47,519 nt of DNA, from contig CALFZO010000113.1 in assembly GCA_937952305.1 (NCBI GenBank), forward strand, positions 1 to 47,519, read 5' to 3'. This stretch comes from an uncultured Anaerolineales bacterium. GTDB lineage: Bacteria; Chloroflexota; Anaerolineae; Anaerolineales; UBA6663. Positions 23,487 through 33,227 of the stretch are shown piece by piece. Every line of letters begins with the position of its first letter. Positions within the stretch are counted from its first letter, which is position 1. The notes beneath the pieces are model-generated. The model did not search any database, was not told where the DNA came from, and saw only the letters and a program-made list of their open reading frames with translations. The position numbers and the translations under genes are program-made.

Positions 23487-24599
23487 ATGGACACCTTCGC
23501 CTTCATCATCCACCCGATCGACCCGAAGCGCGACGTCAGCCGCAAGTTCCCGCTGCTGGGCAAGCTGCTGACGGTCCAGCAGATCAACTTCTTCAGCACC
23601 TTCTTCCCGCCGGTCTACATTTCCGAGATTACGGGCATCCGCTCGGCCGCCACCGGGCGCGGCGTCACCGGCTGGTTCGTGGCCTGCCCGTACACGCCCC
23701 AGCGCATGCTCGAATTGCCCGAACAAACCGTGTACCGTAAAATTACGCAGACGGGCCGCCTGGCGGAGCGGCTGGGCGCGCAGATCCTCGGGCTGGGGGC
23801 GTTCACGTCCGTGGTCGGCGACGCCGGCGTCACGATCGCGTCGCGCCTGTCCATCCCCGTCACCACCGGCGACTCGTACACGGTGGCCGTGGCCGTCGAG
23901 GCCGTGCGGGCCGCCGCCCGCCAGCTCGGCCTGCCGCTCGTCTCGGACGGCTGGCCGGTGAGCGGCGCGGCTACCGCGGCCGTGGTCGGCGCCACCGGCG
24001 CCATCGGCGCGGTGGCTTCCGAACTGATCGCGCGCGATGTCCGCAAGCTGTGGCTGATCGGGCGGCGCGCGCCGGCGCTGGAGGCCCTGCGCGAACGGCT
24101 CAGCCGCCAGACGCTGGCCGAGATCGTCGTCAGCCATGACCTGCGCGGGCTGGCCGAGGCCGACCTGATCCTGACGGTCACCAGCGCGCTGGACACCGTT
24201 ATCGAGCCGGAGCACCTCAAGCCGGGCGCTGTCGTCTGCGACGTGGCCCGGCCCCGCGACGTCTCCGCCCGCGTGGCCGCCGCGCGCGCCGACGTGCTGG
24301 TGATCGACGGCGGCATGGTGGAAGTGCCCGGCGACCCGGACTTCCATTTCAACTTCGGCTTCCCGCCGCGCATGGCATACGCGTGCATGGCCGAGACGAT
24401 CGCCCTGGCGCTGGACGGGCGCCGGGAGAGCTATACCCTGGGCAAGGACCTGACGGTGGCGCAAGTGGAAGAGATCGCCCGGATCGCGGCCCGGCACGGC
24501 TTCAAGCTGGGCGGGTTCCGCTCCTTTGAGCGTCCGGTCACGGACGCGCAGATCGCGCGCGTCGCGGCCGCCCGCCGCGCGGCGGAGGTGACGCCATGA
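23487..24599 (+). CDS. Long-chain acyl-ACP reductase homologue (cyanobacterial AAR type)
   Basis: This 370-residue protein aligns by eye with cyanobacterial acyl-ACP reductase, which reduces fatty acyl-ACP to the aldehyde. Matching segments are ILGLGAFTSVVGD, PVTTGDSYTVAV, the nucleotide loop VVGATGAIGAVAS (G168-G174), VIDGGMVEVPG, and AYACMAETIALALDGRRESY followed by ARHGFKLGG. C300 in AYACMAE sits where the cyanobacterial enzyme has its acyl-bearing cysteine. An automated call of shikimate dehydrogenase or glutamyl-tRNA reductase would rest only on the Rossmann part. No aldehyde-deformylating oxygenase gene is in the window. The stop overlaps the next ATG (ATGA), tying it to a response regulator. 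Confidence 0.82.
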   Translation: MDTFAFIIHPIDPKRDVSRKFPLLGKLLTVQQINFFSTFFPPVYISEITGIRSAATGRGVTGWFVACPYTPQRMLELPEQTVYRKITQTGRLAERLGAQILGLGAFTSVVGDAGVTIASRLSIPVTTGDSYTVAVAVEAVRAAARQLGLPLVSDGWPVSGAATAAVVGATGAIGAVASELIARDVRKLWLIGRRAPALEALRERLSRQTLAEIVVSHDLRGLAEADLILTVTSALDTVIEPEHLKPGAVVCDVARPRDVSARVAAARADVLVIDGGMVEVPGDPDFHFNFGFPPRMAYACMAETIALALDGRRESYTLGKDLTVAQVEEIARIAARHGFKLGGFRSFERPVTDAQIARVAAARRAAEVTP

Positions 24600-25423
24600 C
24601 TGCCCCGCCGGCCGCCCACCGGCGTCTCCTGGTCGTCGAGGACGACGCCGACAACTCCAGCCTGCTGCAGACCTATTTCAGCGCGCACGGCTTCGCCGTG
24701 GACATCGCCCTGCGCGGCCCGGAGGGCCTGGAGCGCGCCCGCCGCGGCAGCTATGACCTGGTGATCCTGGACGTCAACCTGCCGGAGATGACCGGTTTCC
24801 AGGTGTTCGAGGCCCTGCGCGCCTCGCCGCGCACCGCCCACCTGCCCGTCATCTTCCTGACCGAGCGCGCCGCCCAGTCTGATCGGATCGCCGGCCTGAG
24901 CATGGGCGCGCACGACTACGTGGTCAAGCCCTACGACCTGGAGGAGTTCCGGCTGCGCGTGCAGGCCGCCATCACCCGCGCCGAGCGCGACAACCTGCTG
25001 GACCCGCGCTCCGGCCTGCCCACCGGCCGGCTGCTGGACGAGCAGGTGCGGCGCGCGCTGGCCCAGCCGGGCTGGCACGTCCTGGAATGCCGGATCGACT
25101 CGTTCCGGCCGTTCGTGGACCTGAACGGTTTCGCGGCCGGCGACGAGGTGCTCAAGGCGGCCGCGCACCTGCTGCGCGAGGGCGTGGACCAGGCCGGCAC
25201 GCCGGATGACGTCGTCGGCCATCCGGCCAACGACACCTTCCTGGTCCTGACGGCCGCGCCGGACCCGGCCCAGCTCGGCGCCCGCCTGGGCGCCGCCTTC
25301 AACGAGGCCATCCAGGCCCACTATTCGTTTATGGACGTCGAGCAGGGCTTTGTGCTCATCCGCGACAACGACGGGCGGATGGTCCAGGCTCCGCTGATGA
25401 CCTTGCGCGTGATCCAGAAGTAG
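24596..25423 (+). CDS. Response regulator with degenerate GGDEF-like domain
   Basis: The 275-residue protein opens with a REC domain: acidic pair E15-D16-D17, phospho-acceptor D59 in LVILDVNLPEMTG, T in VIFLTERA, and K in DYVVKPYD. The C-terminal half begins DPRSGLPTGRLLDEQVRRAL, like the start of diguanylate cyclase domains, but the GGDEF position reads HPANDTF, so cyclase activity is unlikely. The end HYSFMDVEQGFV is shared with the next gene, its paralogue. The ATG overlaps the reductase stop and has GGAGG seven bases upstream. No output domain other than the worn GGDEF fold is present. Confidence 0.9.
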   Translation: MTAPPAAHRRLLVVEDDADNSSLLQTYFSAHGFAVDIALRGPEGLERARRGSYDLVILDVNLPEMTGFQVFEALRASPRTAHLPVIFLTERAAQSDRIAGLSMGAHDYVVKPYDLEEFRLRVQAAITRAERDNLLDPRSGLPTGRLLDEQVRRALAQPGWHVLECRIDSFRPFVDLNGFAAGDEVLKAAAHLLREGVDQAGTPDDVVGHPANDTFLVLTAAPDPAQLGARLGAAFNEAIQAHYSFMDVEQGFVLIRDNDGRMVQAPLMTLRVIQK

Positions 25424-25463
25424 GGCCGGCCGAGCGCCCGCCCGATTTGTGAAGGAGTGCCGT

Positions 25464-26372
25464 ATGAACAAAGGCCGCATCCTGGTCGTCGAAGATGACT
25501 TCGACATCTCCAACATGCTGCGCATCTATTTCACGGGCCAGGGGTTCGACGTGACGGTGGCCCCGCGCGGCGGCGACGCCCTGGACATGACCCGCAAGAG
25601 CCTGCCGCACCTGATCTTGCTGGACATCATGCTGCCGGACATGGACGGCTACGCGGTCTGCCGCGAGCTGCGCACCACCACGCGCACCAGCCACGTGCCG
25701 ATCATCTTTCTCACCCAGAAGGACGAGCGGGCCGACAAGATCGAGGGCCTGCAGCTCGGCGCCGACGATTACATCACCAAGCCCTTCGACATCGAAGAGC
25801 TGCGCCTGCGCGTGACCAACTCGATCGCCCGGCAGGAGCGCGAGAACTCGCTTGACCCGCGCACCGGCCTGCCGTCCGGGCGCCTGATCGAGGACCAGCT
25901 GCGCCGTGTCATCCGCACCCAGAACTGGGCGCTGCTGGACGGCCGCCTGCTGCACTTCGACCGCTTCCGCGACGTGTACGGCTTCATCGCCGGCGACGAG
26001 GTGCTGCGCTTCACGTCCATGCTGATCGGCGAGGTCATCGACGAGCTGGGCACCTCCAACGACTTCATCGGCCACCCCGGCGGCGACAACTTCATCATCT
26101 TCACCACCGCCGAGCGCGCCGCGCGCGTGCGCGACCGGCTCAAGACGCGTTTCGCCGAGGAGGTGCTGACGCACTACAGCTTCATGGACCGCGAGCAGGG
26201 CTTTGTTGTGGCCAAGGACGCCCAGGGCAACGACGTCAAGGCCCCGCTGATGCGTCTGGCCGTCGGCGTCGTCTCGGCGGAGACGCGCCAGTTCGCGGAC
26301 ATCCGTGAGATCACCGAGTTGGCCGCCGAAGCCCGCCGCCAGGACGCGGCCGCGGAGACCGTCACGTTCTGA
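25464..26372 (+). CDS. Response regulator with degenerate GGDEF-like domain (paralogue)
   Basis: This 302-residue protein has a REC domain with E10-D11-D12, acceptor D54 (LILLDIMLPDMDG), T in IIFLTQKD and K in DYITKPFD. The C-terminal domain starts DPRTGLPSGRLIEDQLRRV and contains HPGGDNFIIF in the GGDEF place, close to but not the canonical motif. It shares HYSFMDREQGFV with the preceding regulator. The start at 25464 has GGAG six bases upstream; the frame opens five codons earlier without one. It sits 34 bases before the giant histidine kinase, which may phosphorylate it. Confidence 0.9.
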   Translation: MNKGRILVVEDDFDISNMLRIYFTGQGFDVTVAPRGGDALDMTRKSLPHLILLDIMLPDMDGYAVCRELRTTTRTSHVPIIFLTQKDERADKIEGLQLGADDYITKPFDIEELRLRVTNSIARQERENSLDPRTGLPSGRLIEDQLRRVIRTQNWALLDGRLLHFDRFRDVYGFIAGDEVLRFTSMLIGEVIDELGTSNDFIGHPGGDNFIIFTTAERAARVRDRLKTRFAEEVLTHYSFMDREQGFVVAKDAQGNDVKAPLMRLAVGVVSAETRQFADIREITELAAEARRQDAAAETVTF

Positions 26373-26406
26373 GGTCGGCGGCGCGCGCCGCCTGACCCAG
26401 CCGGCT

Positions 26407-29400
26407 ATGTTCAGCGACACCTTCTCCACCGCGCTCGCCGCCATCGGTCTGGGCACCGGCCTCCTGGTCGTGGCCTTGGCCGCGCTGCGCGTGTTGACCC
26501 TGCGGACGCCGTTTGCGTACGTGGCCTCGCCGGTCAGCGTGCCAGTGGAGCCGGATGCCGAATCGGGCGTGCTGGTGGCCCAGGCCGGCGGCCGCGTGCT
26601 CTTCGTCAACGAGCGCGCACGCGAATTCTTCGGCCTGGACGGCGCGGCCGCCAACCCCGTCAACATGGCCCGCCAGGTCCGGCCGAGCGACACTTTCCTG
26701 CAGCTCTTCGCCGAGGCCGGCACGGCCCGCTTGATGCTGGGCGAGCGGCAGGTGGAGGCCACCTCGGTGCGCCTGCCGGCCGAGCAGGGCCAGCCGCCGC
26801 GCCTGATCCTGATGATCAAGGAGACCGGCCGCCTGCCGCAGCTGGCCGCCGACGAGCGCACCACCCAGACGCTCAGCGTCATCTCCGAACTCAGCCGCGC
26901 CATCTCGTCCAGCCTGGACCTGCCGTCCACGCTCGACGCCATCCTCAACAACGTCGGCCGCCTGTTCCAGTACGACTCGGCCGAGCTGACGCTGTGGGAC
27001 CCGGCCGCCCAGACGCTGCGGCCCGCCCACCTGGTGGGCAACCGTGAGTACGAGCGCCTGGTGCGCCGCAACCCGGATTTCGCCTACCGGCCGGAGGACA
27101 GCCTGTCCGGCTGGATCGCGGCCCGGCGCGCCCCCTTGATCCTGGGCGACCTGACTACCTTCACGCTGGCGCGCCCCAAGATCCAGAGCCCCGATTTTCC
27201 GTTCCGGGCCTACGCCGGCATCCCGCTGCTGGTGGGCCAGCAGCTGATCGGCACCCTCGAGCTGATCTCGTTCCGCGTCAATGCCTACAAGCTCAGCGAC
27301 TTGCCGCTGCTGACGGCCATCGCCGGGCAAGCCGCCATCGCCCTGCAGAACTCCCAGCTGTACGCCGAGCAGGAGCGGCGCCTGGCCGAGTTGAGCGGCG
27401 TGGCCGAAGTCCTGCGCGGCGTGGATGTCTCAGCTGAGCCGCGCGAGTTTTACGGCCAGCTGGTCGAGGACATGGCGCGCCTGCTGCGCGTCCAGATGGT
27501 CGGTTTTCTGATGTACGCCGAAGGCGCGCGGGCGCTGGTGGCCCAGCCGCCGTTCCGCGGCGTGCCGGACCTGGTGGTGGACGCCTACCGCATTCCGCTG
27601 CCGGCCGGCAGCGCGCTGGAACGCCTCTGGCAGGAGGCGCCGTACTGGCTCTCCAACGCCCTGGACCGCGAGCCGCTCCTGGAAGTGGCCGGGCTGGGCG
27701 CGCTGGCGCAGACGGCTGGCGTGCGCAGCACCTTGATCGTGCCGATTATTCTGGGCGCGCGCCGCCTGGGCGTGGTCCAGGCCTCCAATCGGCTGGATGG
27801 CGCGCCCTTCACCGACGCCGATGTGCGCCTGGTGACGGTCTTCGCCGGCCAGGTGGCCGCCCTGTTGGAGAACGCCCGGCTGGTGCGCGAAGCGCAGACC
27901 CGCGCCCAGCAAGCCGAGGGCCTGCGCGCTATCGCGGCCACGGCCGCCGGCAGTGACCTGGATGCCAGCCTGCGCAAAGCCATGGAACAGGCCGCCGCCC
28001 TGCTGCGGTTTGAGATCGGCCTGATCTCGCTGCTGGACGAGGCGCGCGGCGAGCTCATCCCGCACCCGGCCTCCATTTTCGGCGAAGGCCGCGCCGAGAT
28101 CGCGGCCGTCCGGCTGCGCACCGACGATCCGTTCTTCGACTTCTCCGTCACGCGCACGCGCCGGCCCTTCCTGACCCAGCGCGCCCAGCGCGATCGGCGC
28201 ATCGCCGGCCCGTACCGGCCGATCGTCGAGAAGTACCGCGTCAACAGCGTCATGGACGTCCCGCTGGTGGTCGGCGAGCGCAGCCTGGGCGAGCTGATCG
28301 TGGCCTCGCGCCGCGAGCACGCCTTCACCCGCGCCGATCTGCAGCTCCTGGCCACCATCGCCGCCCAACTGGCCTCGGCCGTGGACCGCGCCCGGCTGTC
28401 GGCGGCCACCGACCAGAACCTGCAGCGCCGCGTGGACCAGCTGACCGCCCTCACCCGCGTCGGGCGCGAGATCAACCAGACGCTGCAACTGGAGCAGATC
28501 CTGACGCTCGTACGCGGCGAAGTGGTCCGCGCCACGCGCGCCGACGACGCCACGATCGCACTCCTGGACCTGGAAGCCGCCCCGCCCTACCCGGTCGCTT
28601 TGCGCATCGGCGCTTCGGCCGGCGCGGACGAGGTGGAGCCGCTGACCGCGACCGAGCGCGAGGCCGCCCGCACCGGCCGGACGCAGCGGCTGGCCGGTCC
28701 GCCGGCCGGGCTGGTGGTGCCGATCATCACCCAGGAGACGGTCGTCGGCCTGATCCGGCTGGGGAGCCAAACGCTCAGCCTGTTCGACGCCGAGGCCGAG
28801 GAGGCCGCCGGCGCCCTGGCCGCCCAGACGGCCATCGCGGTGGCCAACGCCCAGCGCTACGCCGACCAGATCCGGCGCACGGAACTGCTGCGGCGCCGGG
28901 CCGACCAGATGGCCCAGCTCTTTGAAGTCTCGCGCGTCGTGCGCTCAGATAAGCCCCTGGCCGAGAACCTGGAGACCATCGCCTTCGGCCTGCAGGAGGC
29001 CATCGGCTACAACGTCGTCTCCGTGCACACTCTAGACACGCTCACCCGGCGGGTGCGCCGGGTGGTGGCCGTGGGCTTGCCGCTGAACATCGTCGAGGAG
29101 TCCCGCAACGTCGAGCAGCCCTGGGAGAACATCCAGCGCCTGTTCCGCGAAGAGTTCCGCCTCAGCCAGTCTTACTTCCTGCCCTACGAGCGCGCCGCCG
29201 ACGTGACCAGCGCCGTCCACACCACGGCCATGCCGTCGCCGCAGCGCCTGCCGGAGGCCCGCGCCGATGCCTGGCACCCGGACGACATGCTGGTGGTGCC
29301 GCTGCTGGGCTCCGGCCAGGAGCCGGTGGGCCTGCTCAGCGTGGACGACCCGCGCGACGGGCTGCGCCCCAGCCGGCCGACGATCGAGGTCATCGAAATC

Positions 29401-32400
29401 TTCGCCAACCAGGCGGCCCTGGCCATCGAAAACGCGCGCCTGTTCCAGGCCGCCGAGCGGCGCGCCGCGCGCCTGCTGGCGCTGCACCGCGTCATCGAGC
29501 GCACCGCCACGCTGCCGGACCGGGGCCAGCTGCTCCAGACCGCGGCCGAAGCCCTGCTGGCCGAAATGAGCGTGGACGTCTGCCTGATTGCGCTGCGCGA
29601 GCGCGACCAGGTGGTGGTGCGCGGCCGGGCCGGCGCCATCCGCCCCGAGCTTAAGCTCGAATCGCTCCTGCGCCAGCTCAACCCGCTGGGCCACGTCATC
29701 GACCAGCAGTACCCGCTCTTCTCGACCAACGTCCGGCGCTCAGACTGGGCCACCTCGCCGTTCGTGCTGCTGCTGAACGTGACCTCGTTCCTGTGCGCGC
29801 CCATCTTCAGCCAGGGCGAGGCCATCGGGGCGCTGTTTGTGGGCTCGCAGCAGGCCGCCAACCCCTTCGCGTCTGAGGACCTGGAGCTGTTCACGATCCT
29901 GACCAACCAGCTCGGCGCCGCGCTGGAGAGCCAGCGCCTGGAGGGCGACATCCGCCGCCGGGCCGCGCAGCTGGCCGCGCTGGCTGAGGCCTCGCGCAGC
30001 ATGACCTCGGCGCTGCGCCCGGACGACGTCGTCCACGCGGTCATGACCAGCCTGCCCGAGATCGGCGCCTACGACAGCGCCACGCTGTGGCTGCGCGGCG
30101 CCGGCGAGCGCCGCGACAGCGACGAGCTGCGTATCGTGGCCGCGCGCGGCTTCGAGAACGACGCCGAGCGCCTGGGCCTGACCGTCAACATCGCCGACAG
30201 CGCCCTGTTCGCCGAGATGGCGCGCACCGGCGGCGCCATCGTGGTGCCGGACGTGCGCGCCGACCCGCGCTTCCCGGGCGGCGAGTTCCAGCCGACCCGC
30301 TCCTGGCTGGGCGCGCCGCTCGTCAGCAAGGGCCGCATCATCGGCGCCCTGGTGCTGGACAAAATCGAGGCCGCTTTTTACTCGCCGCTGACCGCTCAGG
30401 GCCTCTCGGCCTTCGCCAACCAGGCGGCCGTGGCGCTGGACAACGCCCGGCTGTTTGAAGAGAACGAGCAGCGCCGCCGCGAGGTGGATGCCCGCTCGCA
30501 GCGCCTGGCGCTGCTCAACCGCGTCGCCGCCCAGCTCAGCACCACGCTCGACGTCGAGAGCATGTTCGAGACGTTGGCGCGCGAGGTGACCACGGCCCTG
30601 AACGTCGACCGGGCCGCGCTCTTCAGCCTGGAAGACGACGTGCTCCGGCTGGCGCTGTCGCTGCCGGAGGCCGCTCCGCTGCCCGCCCTGCCGGAGGAGG
30701 CCGTTGCGCGCCTGCGCGAGACGCTGGCCCCGCTGGCCGTGGAGACCGTGGCCCAGGAGCCGCTGCTGGCCGCCGAACGCGACCTGCTGGCCGAACAGGG
30801 AGTGCAATCGCTGTTGATCCTGCCGCTGGTGGCCGCCCGCGCCCTGGTCGGCGTCCTGCTGCTCCAGCAGACCAGCGCGCGCCGCCGCTTCACGCCCGGC
30901 GAGATCGAGTTGGCTCAGACCCTCACCAGCCAGGCGGCTGTGGCCGTGCAGAACGCGCGCCTGTTTGCCGAAGTCCAGGTGCGCGCCGTGGAGCTGGCCC
31001 AGCGCAACGAGCGCATGGCGGCCTTCAACCTGCTGGCCCGCACGCTCAGCGCCACGCTAGACGCCGACCTGATCATCCAGGAGGCCGTGGAACAGGTGGC
31101 CGAGATGTTCGGCGCCGATCACGCCAGCCTGATCTTGGTGGACGACACCTCCGAGACCGGCGCGGTGGAGGCCGAGCATCCGCCCCTCGGCCTGCTGGGG
31201 GCCAAGCTCACGCTCAGCACCGACCCGCTGGCCCACCAGGTGCTGGCGCGCCGGGTCGTCATCGTCAACGACGTCGCCAGCGACCCGCGCCTGAGCGACG
31301 ACCTGCGCGCCCGGCTGGCCGCCATCGGCGTGCGCGCCCTGCTGCTGGCGCCGTTCGTGGCGCAGGGCCGCGCCTTCGGCGCCTACAGCCTGGGCGCTTT
31401 CACGCCGCGCGAGTTCAGCTCGGATGAGATCGAGCTCAGCCAGACCACGGCCGCCCAGATCGCGTCGGCGCTGAGCAACGCCCAGGCCGCGCGCGACCTG
31501 GAAGCGCGCGTGGCCCAGCGCACCAAGGAGCTGCAGCGCGAGCGCGAGCGCGTGGAGACGCTGCTGCAGATCACGACCGAACTCTCCAGCAGCCTGGACC
31601 TGGACCGCGTGCTGGCGCGCGCCCTGCAGCTGGTGACCGAGGCCGTCAACGCCACGCAGGGCTCGATCTTCGTGATCGACCTGCAGACCGACCAGCTCAT
31701 GTACCGCGCCGCGCTGGGCAGCCCCAAGCTGGTGCCGCCGGGCGGCGAGCCGGTGCCCTTCCGGCGCGGCGAGGGCCTGGTGGGCTGGGTGATCAAGCAG
31801 CGCCAACCGGTGGTCATCCACAACCTAGACGCCGACACGCGCTGGAAGAAGATCCCGGGCCAGAACACCACCCACAAGAGCGCGCTGGCCGTGCCGCTGA
31901 TGGCCAACGAGGACGTGCTCGGCGCCATGCTGCTGTTCAGCCCGCTCTACAACGCCTTCGACGAGGACCAGCTGCGGCTGGTGGCGGCGGCCGCCAACCA
32001 GGTGGGCGCGGCCAGCAACAACGCCGAGCTCTACCGCCTGATCCGCGATCAGGCCGAGCGCCTGGGCAACCTGCTGCGCGCCCAGCAGGTGGAGACGACC
32101 AAGAACCGCGCCATCCTGGAAGGCATCACCGACGGCGTGCTGGTGGCCGATGCCGACGGCCAGATCATCCTGTTCAACAGCGCCTGCGAGCGCATCCTGG
32201 GCCTGCGCCGGGAAGAGGTGCTCGGCCGCCCGATCGGCGAGTTTGTGGGCATCTACGGGCCGGCCGGGCGCGCCTGGATCGAGGCCATCACCCAATGGAG
32301 CCTGGACCCGGGCACCTACACGCCGGGCGAAGCCTTCAGCCAGCGCCTGGAGCTGGAAGACCAGCGCATCCTGGCCGTCTCGCTGGCGCCGGTGCTGACC

Positions 32401-33183
32401 GGCGAAGAGTACCTGGGCTCGGTTTCGTTGATCCGCGACATCACCCGCGACGTGGAGGTGGACCGGCTGAAGAGCGAGTTCGTGACCATGGTCAGCCACG
32501 AGCTGCGCACGCCGATCACGCCCATCAAGGGCTACGCCGACATGCTGCTGATGGGCGCCGGCGGGCCGATCTCGCCGATGCAGACCAAGTTCGTTGAGGT
32601 GATCAAGAACAACGCCGACCGGCTGAGCCTGCTGGTGAACGACCTGCTCGACATCTCACGCATCGAGTCCGGCAAGGTGGAGGTCGCCCTGCAGCCGCTC
32701 AACCTGCGCGAGATCCTGAGCAGCGTGCTGGACAACCTGCGCGGGCGCTCGGACGAAGAGCACAAGCCGATGACGCTGCAGGCCGAGCTGCCGGACGAGC
32801 TGCCCCTGGCCCAGGGCGATTACAACCGCGTCACCCAGGTGATCATGAACCTGGCCGAGAACGCCTTCAACTACACCCCGCCCGGCGGCGCCATCAGCCT
32901 GCGGGCCGGCGTCGGCGCGGAAGGGCGCGAGGTGGTGGTGGAGGTCAGCGACAATGGCGTTGGCATCCCGCCCGAAATCCAGGCGCGCCTGTTCGACCGG
33001 TTCTTCCGCGGCGAAAACGCGCTGGTGATGGCGACGGCCGGCACCGGGCTGGGGCTTTCCATCGCCAAGCAGCTGATCGAGATGCAAGGCGGGCGCGTGT
33101 GGCTCAAACACTCGGCGCCGGGCCAGGGCACGACCTTCGCGGTCGCCCTGCCGGTGGCCGTCCAGGCGGAACTGGATCGTTAA
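26407..33183 (+). CDS. Giant hybrid-sensor histidine kinase with ten GAF domains
   Basis: The protein has about 2258 residues. One membrane segment lies at roughly 8-30, then a PAS-like region (45-110). By eye ten GAF domains follow, each ending in an AxxNARLF-type helix, near 154-318, 321-495, 505-668, 675-822, 828-1020, 1020-1182, 1185-1353, 1363-1522, 1533-1698 and 1715-1878. A PAS domain (1902-2011, DGVLVADADGQIILFNSA) precedes HisKA with H2031 in MVSHELRTPITPIKGY. The catalytic ATPase has the N-box MNLAENAFNYTPPGG, DNGVGIPPE and GTGLGLSIAKQLIEMQGG. The frame opens earlier, inside the regulator gene; the ATG at 26407 is the first after its stop. No receiver is fused; a separate REC gene follows 44 bases later. 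GAF ligands cannot be read from sequence. Confidence 0.92.
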   Translation: MFSDTFSTALAAIGLGTGLLVVALAALRVLTLRTPFAYVASPVSVPVEPDAESGVLVAQAGGRVLFVNERAREFFGLDGAAANPVNMARQVRPSDTFLQLFAEAGTARLMLGERQVEATSVRLPAEQGQPPRLILMIKETGRLPQLAADERTTQTLSVISELSRAISSSLDLPSTLDAILNNVGRLFQYDSAELTLWDPAAQTLRPAHLVGNREYERLVRRNPDFAYRPEDSLSGWIAARRAPLILGDLTTFTLARPKIQSPDFPFRAYAGIPLLVGQQLIGTLELISFRVNAYKLSDLPLLTAIAGQAAIALQNSQLYAEQERRLAELSGVAEVLRGVDVSAEPREFYGQLVEDMARLLRVQMVGFLMYAEGARALVAQPPFRGVPDLVVDAYRIPLPAGSALERLWQEAPYWLSNALDREPLLEVAGLGALAQTAGVRSTLIVPIILGARRLGVVQASNRLDGAPFTDADVRLVTVFAGQVAALLENARLVREAQTRAQQAEGLRAIAATAAGSDLDASLRKAMEQAAALLRFEIGLISLLDEARGELIPHPASIFGEGRAEIAAVRLRTDDPFFDFSVTRTRRPFLTQRAQRDRRIAGPYRPIVEKYRVNSVMDVPLVVGERSLGELIVASRREHAFTRADLQLLATIAAQLASAVDRARLSAATDQNLQRRVDQLTALTRVGREINQTLQLEQILTLVRGEVVRATRADDATIALLDLEAAPPYPVALRIGASAGADEVEPLTATEREAARTGRTQRLAGPPAGLVVPIITQETVVGLIRLGSQTLSLFDAEAEEAAGALAAQTAIAVANAQRYADQIRRTELLRRRADQMAQLFEVSRVVRSDKPLAENLETIAFGLQEAIGYNVVSVHTLDTLTRRVRRVVAVGLPLNIVEESRNVEQPWENIQRLFREEFRLSQSYFLPYERAADVTSAVHTTAMPSPQRLPEARADAWHPDDMLVVPLLGSGQEPVGLLSVDDPRDGLRPSRPTIEVIEIFANQAALAIENARLFQAAERRAARLLALHRVIERTATLPDRGQLLQTAAEALLAEMSVDVCLIALRERDQVVVRGRAGAIRPELKLESLLRQLNPLGHVIDQQYPLFSTNVRRSDWATSPFVLLLNVTSFLCAPIFSQGEAIGALFVGSQQAANPFASEDLELFTILTNQLGAALESQRLEGDIRRRAAQLAALAEASRSMTSALRPDDVVHAVMTSLPEIGAYDSATLWLRGAGERRDSDELRIVAARGFENDAERLGLTVNIADSALFAEMARTGGAIVVPDVRADPRFPGGEFQPTRSWLGAPLVSKGRIIGALVLDKIEAAFYSPLTAQGLSAFANQAAVALDNARLFEENEQRRREVDARSQRLALLNRVAAQLSTTLDVESMFETLAREVTTALNVDRAALFSLEDDVLRLALSLPEAAPLPALPEEAVARLRETLAPLAVETVAQEPLLAAERDLLAEQGVQSLLILPLVAARALVGVLLLQQTSARRRFTPGEIELAQTLTSQAAVAVQNARLFAEVQVRAVELAQRNERMAAFNLLARTLSATLDADLIIQEAVEQVAEMFGADHASLILVDDTSETGAVEAEHPPLGLLGAKLTLSTDPLAHQVLARRVVIVNDVASDPRLSDDLRARLAAIGVRALLLAPFVAQGRAFGAYSLGAFTPREFSSDEIELSQTTAAQIASALSNAQAARDLEARVAQRTKELQRERERVETLLQITTELSSSLDLDRVLARALQLVTEAVNATQGSIFVIDLQTDQLMYRAALGSPKLVPPGGEPVPFRRGEGLVGWVIKQRQPVVIHNLDADTRWKKIPGQNTTHKSALAVPLMANEDVLGAMLLFSPLYNAFDEDQLRLVAAAANQVGAASNNAELYRLIRDQAERLGNLLRAQQVETTKNRAILEGITDGVLVADADGQIILFNSACERILGLRREEVLGRPIGEFVGIYGPAGRAWIEAITQWSLDPGTYTPGEAFSQRLELEDQRILAVSLAPVLTGEEYLGSVSLIRDITRDVEVDRLKSEFVTMVSHELRTPITPIKGYADMLLMGAGGPISPMQTKFVEVIKNNADRLSLLVNDLLDISRIESGKVEVALQPLNLREILSSVLDNLRGRSDEEHKPMTLQAELPDELPLAQGDYNRVTQVIMNLAENAFNYTPPGGAISLRAGVGAEGREVVVEVSDNGVGIPPEIQARLFDRFFRGENALVMATAGTGLGLSIAKQLIEMQGGRVWLKHSAPGQGTTFAVALPVAVQAELDR

Positions 33184-33227
33184 ATTGTCGGGCGGACGGG
33201 CGAAAGGCCGGTCGGCCCAGGTGACCC

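Noticed and set aside
23487..24599. Shikimate dehydrogenase or glutamyl-tRNA reductase
   Set aside because: Only the Rossmann loop fits those families. The full-length pattern and the AYACMAE cysteine fit acyl-ACP reductase.
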